Counted from the stretch's first letter, positions 22,401 through 33,671 are shown. The stretch is 64,000 nt of DNA from Mesocentrotus franciscanus (GCA_037976565.1 CP137670.1:16703216-16767215); one strand, 5' to 3'. A program made the numbers and translations. Notes: generated from the letters alone by a model not told the origin.

Positions 22401-23878
22401 AATTAAATATTTTAAAATGTCTCCATGACCTGTAAATGACGCCGCATGGAGAGATGTCACGCCTTTCTTTGCTGCTTTTTTCACATCAGCTCCTGAATTC
22501 ACTAGACATTTAACAGCATCAAAATGAGCCTCTTGTGAAGCAAAGAACAAAGGTGTGTAACCATCGTTATTAACCGAATTCGGGTTCGCTCCTTGAGAAA
22601 TTAAATAATTTACAATGTCTCCATGACCTGTTAATGACGCCGTATGGAGAGATGTCGCGCCATCCTTTGCTGATTTTTTCACATCAGCTCCTGCATTCAC
22701 TAGATATTCAATAACATGAAGATGACCCTTTCGTGAGGCAAGGTACAGGGGTGTAATACCATCGTTATCAACCGAATTCGGGTTTGCTCCTTGTGAAATT
22801 AGATATTTTACAATGTCTCCGTGACCTGTAAATGACGCCGTATGGAGAGATGTCGAGCCATTGTTTGCTGCTTTTTTAAAATCGGCTCCTGCATTCACTA
22901 GACATTCAACAACATCGAGATGACCCTCTTGAGAGGCAATGTGTAGGGATGTAAAACCATCTTTTTTAATCGAATGGCTCCTTGAGAAATTAGATATTTT
23001 ACAATTTCTACACGACCTGTACATGACGCCGTAAAAAGAGATGTCACGCCTTTCTTTGCTGCTTTTTCCACATCAGCTCCTGCATTCACTAGACATTCAA
23101 CAACATGAAGATAACCCTCTTGTGAGGCAACGTGCAGGGGTGTATAACCATCGTTATCAACCGAATTCGGGTTCGCTCCTTGAGAAATTAGATATTTTAC
23201 AATGTCTACACGACCTGTATATGACGCCGCATGGAGAGATGTCATGCCATTCGTTGATGCTTTCTTTACCTCTGCTCCTGCATTCAATAGACATTCAACC
23301 ACATCAAGATGACCCTTTCCTGAGGCAAAGTGCAGGGGTGTATAACTATCGTTATCTACCGAATTTGGGTTCGCTCCTTGAGAAATTAGATATTTTACAA
23401 TGTCTACATGATCTGTGTTTGACGCCTTATTGAGAGATGTCATGCCATTCTTTGCTTCTTTCTTTACATCTGCTCCTGCATTCACTAGACATTCAACAAC
23501 ATCAAGATGGCCCCCTTCTGAGGCAATGTGTAGGGATGTATAGCCATCGTTATCACCCGAATTCGGTTTCGCTCCTTGAGAAATTAGGTATTTTACAATG
23601 TCCACACGACCTATACATGACGCCGCAACGAGAGATGCCGTACCATTCTTTGCTGCTTTCCGTACATCTGCTCCTGCATTCACAAGACATTTAACAACAT
23701 CAAGATGACCCCCTTCTGAGGCAATGTGCAGGGCTGTATAACCATCGTTATTAACTGAATTTGGGTTCGCGCCTTTACGTATGATATAATTTACAGTATC
23801 GATATTACCCTCGAAAGACGCATTTAGAAGGATATTACGGACAATATCAGAATTTCCCAGATCTGCCTCCTTAGACAT
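19470..23878 (-). CDS. 4.4-kb exon of tandem ankyrin repeats, frame broken once
   Basis: Seen: a minus-strand open frame made almost wholly of paired 33-residue ankyrin repeats. One of the pair follows NDGYTPLHIASQEGHLDVVE and CLVNAGADVKKA; the other follows KNGATSLHTASFTGHGDIVK and YLISQGANPNS. About 21 such pairs (198 bp each) are present, so roughly 44 ankyrin repeats counting the ends. The exon closes at CAG|GTATTG in phase 0 after a capping repeat (ADIEARNNFGWTVFHFAA). Known: such solenoids are protein-binding scaffolds. Odd: a 7-nt deletion near 22,975 (CGAATGGCTCC where sister repeats have CGAATTCGGGTTCGCTCC) shifts the frame and splits the reading into about 300 upstream and about 1,180 downstream codons. 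This may be an assembly or haplotype error, or a real lesion. The ATG at 23,878 (MSKEADLGNSDIV) is the first in-frame one after a TAA; whether it initiates or lies within a spliced exon is unknown. Confidence 0.85.
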
Positions 23879-23914
23879 GATAAATTCGGCTATATCTTGT
23901 TGATTATTACGTTA

Positions 23915-24290
23915 TGATTTACCTACTGGTGCAGAACCGTTGTGTGATACTTTGCTTACATCTGCCCTTGCATTTACGAGACACTGAATAATATCAAGTT
24001 GATCTGTCTGCGAAGCAATATGAAGTTATTATCGTCAGCACAACATGTATTTAGGTCTGTACTTTTAAACATGGCGTAGTTCACAACTAGTGTACCATGT
24101 AACGGTGAACCATGATATCCTGATGCTTTGTTCACATCTGCTCCTTTATTCACGAGACATTCGACAAGGTTGAGAATGCCTTTCTAAGATGCAAGATAAA
24201 GAGGTGTGTTACGATCATTATCACACCAATCAAGGTCATCAACTTTACCGAAGGGATATTCGACAACATCGAGGTAACCGCAAAGAAACG
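23915..24290 (-). pseudogene. Decayed ankyrin-repeat stretch upstream of the big exon
   Basis: Seen on the minus strand: GYLDVVEYPFGKVDDLDW, then NDRNTPLYLAS followed by an in-frame TAG, then NLVECLVNKGADVNKAS and GSPLHGTLVVN. After a frameshift comes QCLVNARADVSKVSHNGSAP. These are recognisable ankyrin pieces with one stop and at least one frame change. The fragment ends near a donor-like GTAG|GTAAAT. It may be the eroded upstream end of the same repeat tract or of an older paralogue. It suggests that the gene's original N-terminal part is lost, or lies in other exons above 24.3 kb that I cannot see. Confidence 0.6.
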
Positions 24291-24646
24291 CCTGACGAAT
24301 TGTCGCTGTGCCAAGTCATCTCTGCTCTGAATGAAAACAAATATTGGGCAGAACAGTTGACATAGGAGTGTATCGCTTTAAAACAATTCAGTATTTAAAA
24401 TTGTATAAACCAGGACAATAAAGGATGTAGAAAGATGTATGAAACATACTTCTGCAGATTAAAGAGATGATCGGTTGTACAAATACGAGGAATAGCAATG
24501 AATACAGATGTAACAAAGTGTTCGTTTTGCACTTCTCTATTGCAAACTAATGTGATTAACATATTTTGAAATCACTGAAAACATGAAAAAAGTTCACCTG
24601 CTTGGTATTCATTCCTTCATCTCAAAAACCATCCACGGTCTTATAC
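24291..24646. other. Upstream of the ankyrin exon, nothing recognised
   Basis: No promoter element, exon or repeat could be named. If the ankyrin gene starts at 23,878, its promoter would be expected here, but I see no TATA box or initiator that stands out. Confidence 0.4.
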
Positions 24647-24660
24647 ACAACATTAGATGT
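24647..24660. repeat. Target-site duplication, left (LINE)
   Basis: ACAACATTAGATGT, repeated exactly at 27,748-27,761 after the LINE poly(A). Confidence 0.9.
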
Positions 24661-24717
24661 TTTGTGGGACATGTGTAAATTAAAGATTCGTGATTATACT
24701 ATTATGTTTGCCAAAAA

Positions 24718-26048
24718 ATGAAACTAAATGAAAGGAAAATTTTATTTGAATTAGAAAAGAAATTTGAAAGATTGCACGATCAAGTATCCAACGGAAGAGA
24801 AGAACAAGAAGAAGAGTTGACTAGTGTCAAAATGGAGTTAAATGCGTATTACAAATATTTATGTGACGGTGCTAGAGTTAGAGCAAGGTTAACTCAGTTT
24901 GAAGAAGGGGAAAGTAACTCCAAATATTTTTTAGGTTTAGAAAAAAGAAACGGTGCAAACGATCCATCTCTTGTTTAAGGATTGGGGGAAAGTTGGAGTA
25001 CGACAAGGACAAAATCTTAAAGTTTATTGAGAAGTTTTACTCAAGACTCTATAGGTCAAATGAGTGTAATGAAGAGTTAATAGATTCATATATTACAGAA
25101 GTAGAAATACCACGTCTGAATAGTAACGAAGCAGATGCATGCGAAGGGCTCGTTACAATGACAGAGATTACTGAAGCGATAACAAGTATGAAACCTAATA
25201 AAGCGCCAGGGTTCGACGGATTAAGCGTAGAATTCTACAAAGAATTTTGGTCGGAGGTAAATGATCTAGTTCTTCATAGTTTGAACGAGGCTTTTGAGAA
25301 TGGACATTTAAGTTATTTACAAAGGAAAGGCGTTATTACTTTATTGTTTAAAGGTGGAGATAAACAAGAACTTGAAAATTGGAGACCAATAACTCTTTTA
25401 AATATAGACTACAAGATATTAGCAATGGCTTTGACCAAAAGATTACAGAATGTGTTAACAGATATTATTAATGAAGATCAGGTAGGCTATTTAAAGGTTA
25501 GAAGCGGTATTTATAATGCTAGATTAGTTCAAGACGTGATTGACTACCACAATTTAACGGCTAAAGATGGGGCAATTATTTTTACAGATTTTAGAAAAAC
25601 TTTCGACTCGTTGGAATGGATATACATTGACAAGCGTTTGCAGTTATATGGTTTTAGACAATCCTTTCGGCAATGGATTAAATTGTTATATTCAAATCCA
25701 AGCTTATCAGTTACAGTAAATGGATGGTTTACTGGCAATATTAAACCATCTAGAGGGACAAGGCAAGGTTGTCCCCTGTCTGCCCTACTTTTTATTCTGA
25801 GTATCGAAGTTTTAAGTAATAGAATAAGACAGAATATAAATATTAAAGGTATTACTATCGGAACACACAATACAGATATTAAGGTCGCTCAACTAGCCGA
25901 TGATATGACAATTTTTGTACAAGACGTTAAATCTGGAAGGAATGCAATAAATGTGATTGAAAACTTTGAAAGGGTATCGGGAATACATTTAAATACGAAT
26001 AAAACTAAAGCAATATGGCTGGGTAAAACTTCTCCTCAGAGACAATAA
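24718..26048 (+). pseudogene. LINE reverse transcriptase (L1/Tx1 type), broken
   Basis: Two frames. 24,718-24,978 holds the pre-RT linker (ARVRARLTQFEEGESNSKYF). 24,993-26,048 holds the polymerase: NKAPGFDGL (residues 69-77), NWRPITLLNIDYKILA (130-145), FTDFRKTFDSLEW (catalytic Asp 200), RGTRQGCPLS (255-264) and ADD at 303-305 within QLADDMTIF. Known: NxRPISLLN and RGxRQGCPLSP are signatures of L1-clade RTs. The position usually F/Y before ADD is L here, a likely inactivating or drifted residue. A short frame break separates the two frames. Confidence 0.88.
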
Positions 26049-26112
26049 AGAACATTAGTTGGTGTGATACTTTGTTAAATCTCTGGGTATATATTTTAGT
26101 AAGAATAAATCT

Positions 26113-27527
26113 TTGAGTAAGAATATGAATTGGTCTCAAGAAAGATTCATTAAAATACAACAGCTTTTAAATTCTTGGAAACGGAGGAATTTGACATTTA
26201 AAGGAAAAGTAGTTATTTTAAAAAGTCTTGTGATTTCAAAATTGATTTATACAGCTCAAGTATTATCGTGCCCTATGGAATGGATAAAAGCGTATGAAAA
26301 GTTATTTTATATTTTCTTATGGGGTAATAGATCGAAAGTGAAAAAGGAAAACATGATAAATACTCTTAAAAATGGAGGCATGAATATGGTCGACATGTGT
26401 ACACAATTTATGTCATTAAGAATAAAATGGTTGTTTAGCTTCCTGAGTTTGAAAGAACTCCAGGAAAAAAAGGGAAATGGGCTATTTTTTTCGAGTATTG
26501 ATTGAAAAATGGGAGGGATTAATATCATTATGAATTGTAAATGTTTACCCAAATATGTGAATTCTTATAGAGGGAAAATACCTGATTTCTATTGTGATTT
26601 ACTTTATACGTGGTTTACAGTAAAGCAAGTAAATTATGTAAAAATGTACAACCAACCTATGGAAGTGTTACGAAAGAAATGATTTGGTTAAATTGTGATA
26701 TCAAATTTAAAGGAAAAGCATTGTTGTATAAAAATTGGATAAAATCAGGTATATTATTTTTAGGGGATATAGTGATAGGAAATAGATTCTTGACAGTCAA
26801 AGAATTGAAAGATAAACTGATTTACTATGATGGTAGATGGTTGAGTGAATATGCCAAAATACGAACCGCTATACAACAAAGATGGAGGCAAATTATAAAA
26901 TATGGCAGACAAGTTTATGATTTTAAAGATTACAAACGGAAATCAATTATATATTCTAATTTGAATTTGAATAATTTTGAATTATCAATACACTGTATTA
27001 CTGTGAAACAAATATATACAGAACTCGTAAAATTAATTCAAAAACCATCTAGAGCGGTAGATTTCTGGAACAAAACTTTACAAACAAATTTTTCTATTAA
27101 GTGGGATTCTCTGTGGTTACTTAAATTGAAATATGTTCGTGACAATTACTTGATACAATTCAACTTTAAATTTATGTATAATATTTTACCAACACCTGCT
27201 AATTTATTCAAATGGAAAATCAAAGAAAACGATTTGTGTTATTACTGTAACAGACCTGGTACCATAATACATGTATTTTTTGAATGCGAAAAGATTTATC
27301 CTTTTTGGAACTTTATTGAAACGTTATTATGTAACTCCTTGTACAGAAATTTTGAATTCTCGCCCATTTATGTTGTATATGGTTTTCATGACGCAAAGGA
27401 AAATGTTACAGATATTAATTTACTACTTCATTATGCTTTTTTTGCAATTTATAAAGCGAGTGTTGTAAATAAATGTAATATAAATGTAGCAACGAAAATA
27501 ATAAGCAATATTTGTTGTCTATATTAA
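26113..27527 (+). pseudogene. LINE ORF2 C-terminal region with zinc-knuckle motif, broken
   Basis: Frames 26,113-26,505 (KRRNLTFKGKVVILKSLVIS, the RT thumb-like region) and 26,610-27,527. The second carries CYYCNRPGTIIHVFFEC followed by PFWNFIE, i.e. the C-x2-C-x8-H-x4-C motif found at the C-terminus of L1/Tx1 ORF2 proteins. Stops and frame changes separate the pieces at about 26,050-26,110 and 26,505-26,610. It continues the RT feature upstream in the same element. Confidence 0.82.
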
Positions 27528-27747
27528 AATATAGACTAGAAGTTGAGGAAAATAAAACTATTAAGACGACAGATTTGAATACCACTAAGTGGATGAAGAT
27601 AATTCATGATTTACAGGAAATTTGATTTTTGATCTCTTTTAAACGTGTGATTAAGTGCTTGTTATCAATATTTATGTATGATATTATCCATGATTTTGTA
27701 TCTGAATAAAGATTTATTTCAAAAAAAAAAAAAAAAAAAAAACAACA

Positions 27748-27761
27748 ACAACATTAGATGT
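27748..27761. repeat. Target-site duplication, right (LINE)
   Basis: Exact copy of the 14-bp sequence at 24,647, immediately after the poly(A)/AAC tail. Confidence 0.9.
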
Positions 27762-28207
27762 CGGTGCCCTTCATCTTAACTTTCATATTAACGATAATAT
27801 AAATGATAATAATAAGTTTTTCTCAAATGCAGGAAAGACAAAAGATGTAAACTCGGTATTTTGGGGATGGGGATTTTATTTTGTTTGCAACCGATATTAA
27901 TAATAAACAATTTACTGCCTGGTTACCTCGCCAATTTATTATATGTCAATGATGAATGTGTTCCTGCAAAATGACTGCTTATATATATATCACTTGAGTC
28001 TAGTAACTTGTATTTATGATTGTAAATTTTCTGATTGATATGCAGGGTTTTCGTGTTTCCCTCAATTTGATCTAAACAAATAAACTGGTTCACCACCCAC
28101 ATTCAGGCAATGACTGGCATTTTGATGTGCTCTGTTAGCATCATAACCCTGATAACCTGAAGACTCCACACTACGACAACGTAAACGAATATTAGTGTAT
28201 TGATTGG
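27762..28207. other. Intergenic, nothing recognised
   Basis: AT-rich, no coding or repeat structure that I can name between the LINE and the TIR element. Confidence 0.5.
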
Positions 28208-29164
28208 AGAATAAAGGGCTTGCAACGAACAGTCACGTATCACGTATCACGTTCACGTTCACGTCTTGCGCCCTTTCGTGGAACAGGTCACCCAAATCTA
28301 CAAAGTGTTGGGTTACGTGACCCAACAATTTGTTGATTTGCTATATGCAATCTACGAAAGCTCACGTAAATTGACGCTGGCGTTTAAAAAAATTAACACA
28401 AATTGTCATTGAGAAGAGACTATAAACGCAAATGCATGATCATTTTGCGAATCTTTCTGCCTGCAAAATAGTTTTCTTCTGCATTTTGTTTTGTTGCTGT
28501 TATGAATTTATATTCATAGTGTTGTTATTAAACAGTAATAAATAAATAAACACATTTGTACAATGATAGTTGTACAATGATGATAGAAGAAGCGATAAAA
28601 ATCGCAACTGATCTTTCCTTATTTTCCCCCTTTGCTTTTCAAGGCCCCCTGCCCCCTCCCCCCTGGATCCGCGCCTGCTCGCTGGTGCCAGATCTAAAAG
28701 ATATCACAAGGTCGAACACCAATTACTCAATTCTATACACAAGACTGCATCAGCCCCATCACAACTCAGTCATACAGCATTATAATTACAGAGTGCCTAC
28801 ATCATCATAATCACCAGCATCATCACATATCTTTCACATAATAAGAAAATGAAAAGAAAATAATTAAGCAGTATTAACTAATTTTATTAACATTTAGAAC
28901 TCATTGATCAACATAATTGTTTCTATAATGATCTTTCTAAATGCAACATGACATATATATCAACAAAAGAAAGGTAACATATAAATGGGGTGGGGGCTGC
29001 TGTCTCTTGAATTCAAATGTTTCAGTTGTAAAATGTTACTATAAATTTAGAAAATTATATAATTTAAAATAAAATCCATAGGATTTATTCAATTATCAAC
29101 ATGCTATATTACTTTGTAAGGCACAGCTATATACTGAGTTTTATGAGTACTTTTGTTTTTTACA

Positions 29165-29240
29165 TTGGACATAATATTGTTGTTATTACTACTATTATCA
29201 TTATTATTATTGTTATTATTACTGCTATGCTATTACTGCT
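29165..29240. repeat. (TTA)n microsatellite
   Basis: TTATTACTACTATTATCATT and similar triplet runs; a related run lies at 29,337-29,385. Simple sequence. Confidence 0.7.
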
Positions 29241-29555
29241 ATATGATCCAATCGAATCCAATTGACCCAATCTGCGAAGGATACAACTCCGCAGTTCTCC
29301 AACCTGGAAGAAATCAAGAAGAAGAAGAAGATCATTGTCATTATTAGTACTATTATTATTATTGTTATTATTATTATTAATATTTTAAAGTACTACTATT
29401 GTACTACTCCTACATCATTTTATTCCCACCCCCTTCAATTTAGTATCCAGTTCAGCATCCCTAACATATTTGTCAGAACTTGAATTAATCGAAAAGCTAT
29501 GTTACATGTACACGCATTTAAAAGAACAAATAAATACTTTCATGATCTTCGCTAT

Positions 29556-29602
29556 ATCTTCTCTTCTTCTTCTTCTTCTTCTTCTTCTTCTTCTTCTTCT
29601 TC
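29556..29602. repeat. (CTT)n microsatellite
   Basis: About 15 uninterrupted CTT/TCT triplets. Confidence 0.9.
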
Positions 29603-29714
29603 AAAGTTCTTGTAATCTTCAAAGGGCTATATGTAGCCTATCCGAAAGATGAACTAGTCAGTACTAAAGACTACAAGTGGTGTGAGGAAGACAGATGATT
29701 TTTTTTTAGTGGGA

Positions 29715-30190
29715 TAAGGGAATTAGATGCCTCAGGAGTAGTCCCTGACAGTTCTCTGGACTGTCAGCATGCACTACATTTCCTGGAAGTCAGTTCCATT
29801 AACTTTGGGACAGAGTGTTGGTCAAATTCAAACTTTTCTATGTCGCTTCTGGCTTATTGCAACTGGAGGGTCATGTCATGGTTCTTCCATGATCGTGATT
29901 TGTTGAAGGAAAATAGGGCTTTGACAGAGAGACCATTGACTATCTTGTGCACCATTCCCAGTCTACTTGCAGAGTGCCTTGTAGATAGAGTAGGCCACTA
30001 AAACGTCATCATCTCAGTCACGCTGCTGGTTCTCTTGTAGTCCCCATTGTGACATAGCATGTGCCCCGGCGCTGGATCTTGTCAAGATCGTGGACATCTG
30101 AGATATTTTAGGGATCCCAGACGCTGGAACTGTTCTCAAGATGAGGGTGGACTAGGGACTTGTACGAAAAAAAGCCTGTGTATCAAACCT
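29715..30190 (-). pseudogene. Relic of a LINE reverse transcriptase C-terminus
   Basis: Seen on the minus strand: YKSLVHPHLENSSSVWDP, a stop, then DLDKIQRRGTCYVT, RTSSVTEMM, RLGMVHKIVNGLSVKA, NHDMTLQ, ARSDIEKFEF, SVPKLMELTSRKC. Known: YxSLVRPHLEYxSxVWDP...LEKIQRRAxRFV and a downstream W.LP..VV motif mark the C-terminal end of CR1/Jockey-like RTs. Several stops and frame changes; about 160 codons' worth survive. It lies inside the 4.6-kb TIR element. Confidence 0.7.
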
Positions 30191-30239
30191 TCTGCATGGG
30201 ACAACCTGCATAATAAAACCAAAAAGAGAGGAGAAAGCA

Positions 30240-31690
30240 AATAAGATTAAAACTAGCTGCGCTACATTAGATTTAAAAAAATAGAACCCACTCACTATAA
30301 GGTCTTACATTTTAGTATTATTAAAAATTTGATAGACTTATGTCTATCTGATAGGGCTTTTTTTGAAGAGTAGAGTAAAGGTTTATAATTTATTTCCAAT
30401 TCTTTTACAAGTAACTTTCAAAATTGTTTTTCTTAGATTATTATTATTATTATTAAACATTTGCTACATACAATAACAGGCAGTACATGTAGGGGTAGAA
30501 GTCTATTAATTATAATTTGTTTGTCAACATAGATGTATCTACTGAACTTCAGTTGCTAAATTTTTTGAGAACAAGTTTGATAGATATAATGTAATATTGA
30601 GGAAAACAGTGCCTTTGAGTAGGCCTAAGTCTTTTAATATCATGCTGAGTGGATATACTGATTTGTTTATTTAGCAACACCGTAGTTTGTCACCTAAATA
30701 AAGCTAGAGAATAAATGAGAATTACAAGATTTAATGCAACATAAGATGACAGTTCCCCCAAAATATCATTAGTCCAAGATGAGTGCGATGTTCGCATGGG
30801 CTTGGATTATAAATACAGCCTGAATATTTTCGAACTTCATACAAACATACCTTGCCAGAGTTCAACTTATTTGTCGATCCTGTTCCTGAGTAGATCTACA
30901 CCATAACATTTGATGGTCGGGTCCTGGTGCTCTCTTATGCACTTATGTGGTCATTATCTGCTTCTTGGTTCCATAGAATCTACAATTAAAAGACAATACA
31001 AACTTAGTAAGGTTCGTGCTGGTATCAAATGCATGCATTAGTTATCAGTTTATAAATTTGTTCATGTTCTTTAGAGTAAGAAAAACCATGTCATATGTAG
31101 GGTTGGATCCTGAATTCTCAACAACAAAATAAAAAAGGAGTGGCATATTGTCCTGAAAATTCAATGTAAACAAAGTAAGAATTTAGACATTAGTAATACG
31201 CAAATAATAATTAATATAAACCCTTTTTCTCTCTAAACATGTCTTTTCCCTCTAAATATTTCAAACAAGGCACAATCAGGGGAAGGAGAGGGGCGGGGGG
31301 TAAGATTAGGAAGCTAGGAAGAGACACCTTTTTTTTTTTTTTTTTTGTAGGTAGATCTAGCCTACATCCGAACCAAGCTGAATCTGAACCTGGATCACAT
31401 AATCATAATGCCATGCACGTACACTAGTGGAGCAAAAATGAGTCTAGACCTAGCTATGGCTTTAATTGTCTTTGATAGTCTTTGCCATGGCATAACACAA
31501 GCTAGTATAATTGCCCATCATACTCATAGGTGACTAGGTCCGTGGCAATTTTTTTTTTGAAATCGACATTGCCATTGGGGGCATTGGTTAATAGGGCCTA
31601 CTTCTAAATTGATCGGCGCTTGTTCAGAAGCATATCCCTACTTTGACCCCCGTAACTCCGGCGTAGAGATACGCTACTAAAACAGACTAA
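30240..31690. other. Interior of TIR element, nothing recognised
   Basis: AT-rich with a short ATT run (30,437) and a T-run of 19 at 31,329. No transposase motif in any frame that I could recognise. Confidence 0.5.
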
Positions 31691-31695
31691 AAATC

Positions 31696-31730
31696 ACCGA
31701 CCGACGGTGGGATGCGCGCCGTCGGTCGGT
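31696..31730. other. GC-rich perfect stem-loop
   Basis: ACCGACCGACGG (31,696-31,707) pairs perfectly with CCGTCGGTCGGT (31,719-31,730) around an 11-nt loop. A 12-bp GC-rich stem stands out in AT-rich surroundings. Function unknown. Confidence 0.7.
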
Positions 31731-31917
31731 AGGGTATGCAATTTGTATTGTGCAGCAGTTTGCCGTGAGAAAGTGTATATTATATGTCTTCTTTGTCAGG
31801 AAAAATACTCCCAAAAAGATAAGAACATTGACATGATTTTAATTAAAGTGTACATTTACATAGCAAAATTCAAGGTACATGATTCCATTATAGATACGGG
31901 GATACATGCTGTTTAGA

Positions 31918-31981
31918 CTTTAGTGTTAGATCTAGACTATACTACTAGCCTACATTCTAGATCTAACACTAACACTAAAGT
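31918..31981. repeat. AT-rich hairpin
   Basis: CTTTAGTGTTAGATCTAGA pairs with TCTAGATCTAACACTAACAC and AAAG. The right arm has an extra AACACT. The loop is about 20 nt. Perhaps a small foldback. Confidence 0.65.
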
Positions 31982-32839
31982 GTAGCCGCGCCAGCTCAGG
32001 AAACGCAGTCACCGTTCTTGCTGGTTGTTACAGCCGGCTAGCATCGGCGAAATGAAAATCATAATCCGCTCGACAAGATATCATAGGCTTGGACTAGCAA
32101 TGAGCCATTTGCACCGTCTCTGTAACAGGTCCACATCTACCACTGATTATTATTGAAAATCAAGCTATAAACTAAACTTTAAAAGTATGAGACGTGCTCA
32201 AATTAAATAATCTACGGTAAACTTCTGATTGTTTCTAAAAATATTACCGTCGACGACACAAATTAGAGTTCATTCAATCAGTTAATATTCCTTGATCAGA
32301 CAAAAGAAAAGGGGATGGGATAGGGGGTAATACGTTGTGACAATGCGGAGAGCCCCTAACTGCAACGACGAACACATCACAATTGTTTCAGAGATATTAA
32401 CACAAAATGGATCTTTACTTACTTTTTTGATATGGTATGGTATCACCTCGATGTTGATGTTTGGCTGAAGATTTTCTGTTTCACTGAGATGTACTTGACA
32501 AACTTCTATTACAATAGAAATTCACTTAAAAGAAAAATGCTTCATTGTTTGTAATTGAATAACTTCAAAGTTGCAGTTCATACAATCGCCATTTTTCCTC
32601 AATTTCGTGCTCATCACTAGTCTTAGTAACAAGCGCTTGCAATTTTATAAATATTGATTAAACACTCACGTCACGTTTTGGTAGACGTGATCATTCGTGT
32701 TTTACCGGCGTGGAAAAAACAACGAATGGTAGGCCCTACACTTCGTAAATTAGAGTCACCTATTTTACGAAACAGTGCAAAACGTGAACGTGACACGTGA
32801 TACGTGACACGTGACTGTTCGTTGCAAGCCAGAATAAAG

Positions 32840-33671
32840 GACAGACGCGTACTAAAATTGCGGAGGTTTATATGGTTTCAGATAATTCACGGTGTAGATT
32901 TCTATCGTGGTCTAAAATAAATATACACATACGTAGAAAAAAAATAGTAGCGTATTGTTGCCACCCATTTGATAAGGACAGGCGAGTACTAAAATTATGT
33001 TTACTTCAACCATGGATTAAGATAAACCTCTTTCATGAAGTTCGGTCTTGATATGAAATATGAAAAGTGTACACCCCTATATATGATTTGTACAGGGGGT
33101 GACTGCCAGGTCACTTTAAGCACCCCCCCCCCCATCCGATCTCGCACTCTCTAAAACTCACCTCATATTTAAGTTTAGTCTTAGAAAAATGGGGTATAAA
33201 TTGTCCGACTTCAACTAAAGTTTATAAAAGTAGGTTTCCATGGTTACGACGTGGACAAGGGAATTCAAGTTACCCAAAGATGTTATATCTAATCTGGTGT
33301 TTTTTGACGAGGTTACAGTTTGAATACAATGTAAATGTTTCTTCATTTTAATTGTTCACTCACTTCGCTTGCTTGTACAGTTAGCTAGGTAGACAAATTT
33401 AGGCGGGGAAGGGGGCTCAATTTCATTGCTTGCCCGGGAGTCGGAATACGTAGATATATAGTTGCGTAGCTATTCCACCTCCCCCAATCGAATGGCCGAA
33501 ATAACAAGTTGAGAGCGATGGGGAAATTGGAGGAACAGGAAAAAGAAGGTGAGAGAACATAAAGATACAGATTTATCGAAAATGCTCTTCAAAAATTATA
33601 GTAATATGTGAATGCACTTCTTACAACAGATTATGATAAAGAAAAGTCGCGATTTGGTTTCATATCGAGTA
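32840..33671. other. Intergenic, nothing recognised
   Basis: No gene or element boundaries seen. A short C-run lies at 33,123. Confidence 0.5.

Larger units (their letters stand above)
24661..27747 (+). mobile_element. 5'-truncated L1/Tx1-type LINE insertion
   Basis: Seen: a 3.09-kb insert bounded by a 14-bp direct repeat and ending in AATAAAGATTTATTTC plus a run of about 23 A and an AAC tail. It starts in the linker between endonuclease and reverse transcriptase (…YTIMFAKKMKLNERKILFEL), so the endonuclease domain is absent. Truncation from the 5' end, poly(A) and target duplication are the marks of target-primed reverse transcription. The coding part is broken into four frames, so this copy is dead. 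It is the best-delimited LINE in the window. Confidence 0.9.
28217..32830. mobile_element. 4.6-kb TIR element with 9-bp target duplication
   Basis: Seen: the ends GGCTTGCAACGAACAGTCAC and its exact complement GTGACTGTTCGTTGCAAGCC are flanked by a perfect direct repeat AGAATAAAG (28,208-28,216; 32,831-32,839). Similarity of the ends continues for about 100 bp (CTTTCGTGGAACAGGTCAC versus GTTTCGTAAAATAGGTGAC). Just inside, both ends repeat (T)CACGTATCACGT/CACGTGTCACGT, giving several CACGTG palindromes. Known: 9-bp duplications are typical of Mutator-like elements, and 8-9 bp of Merlin. No transposase was recognised inside; the interior holds a LINE relic and microsatellites, so it is non-autonomous or internally replaced. 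Confidence 0.85.
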
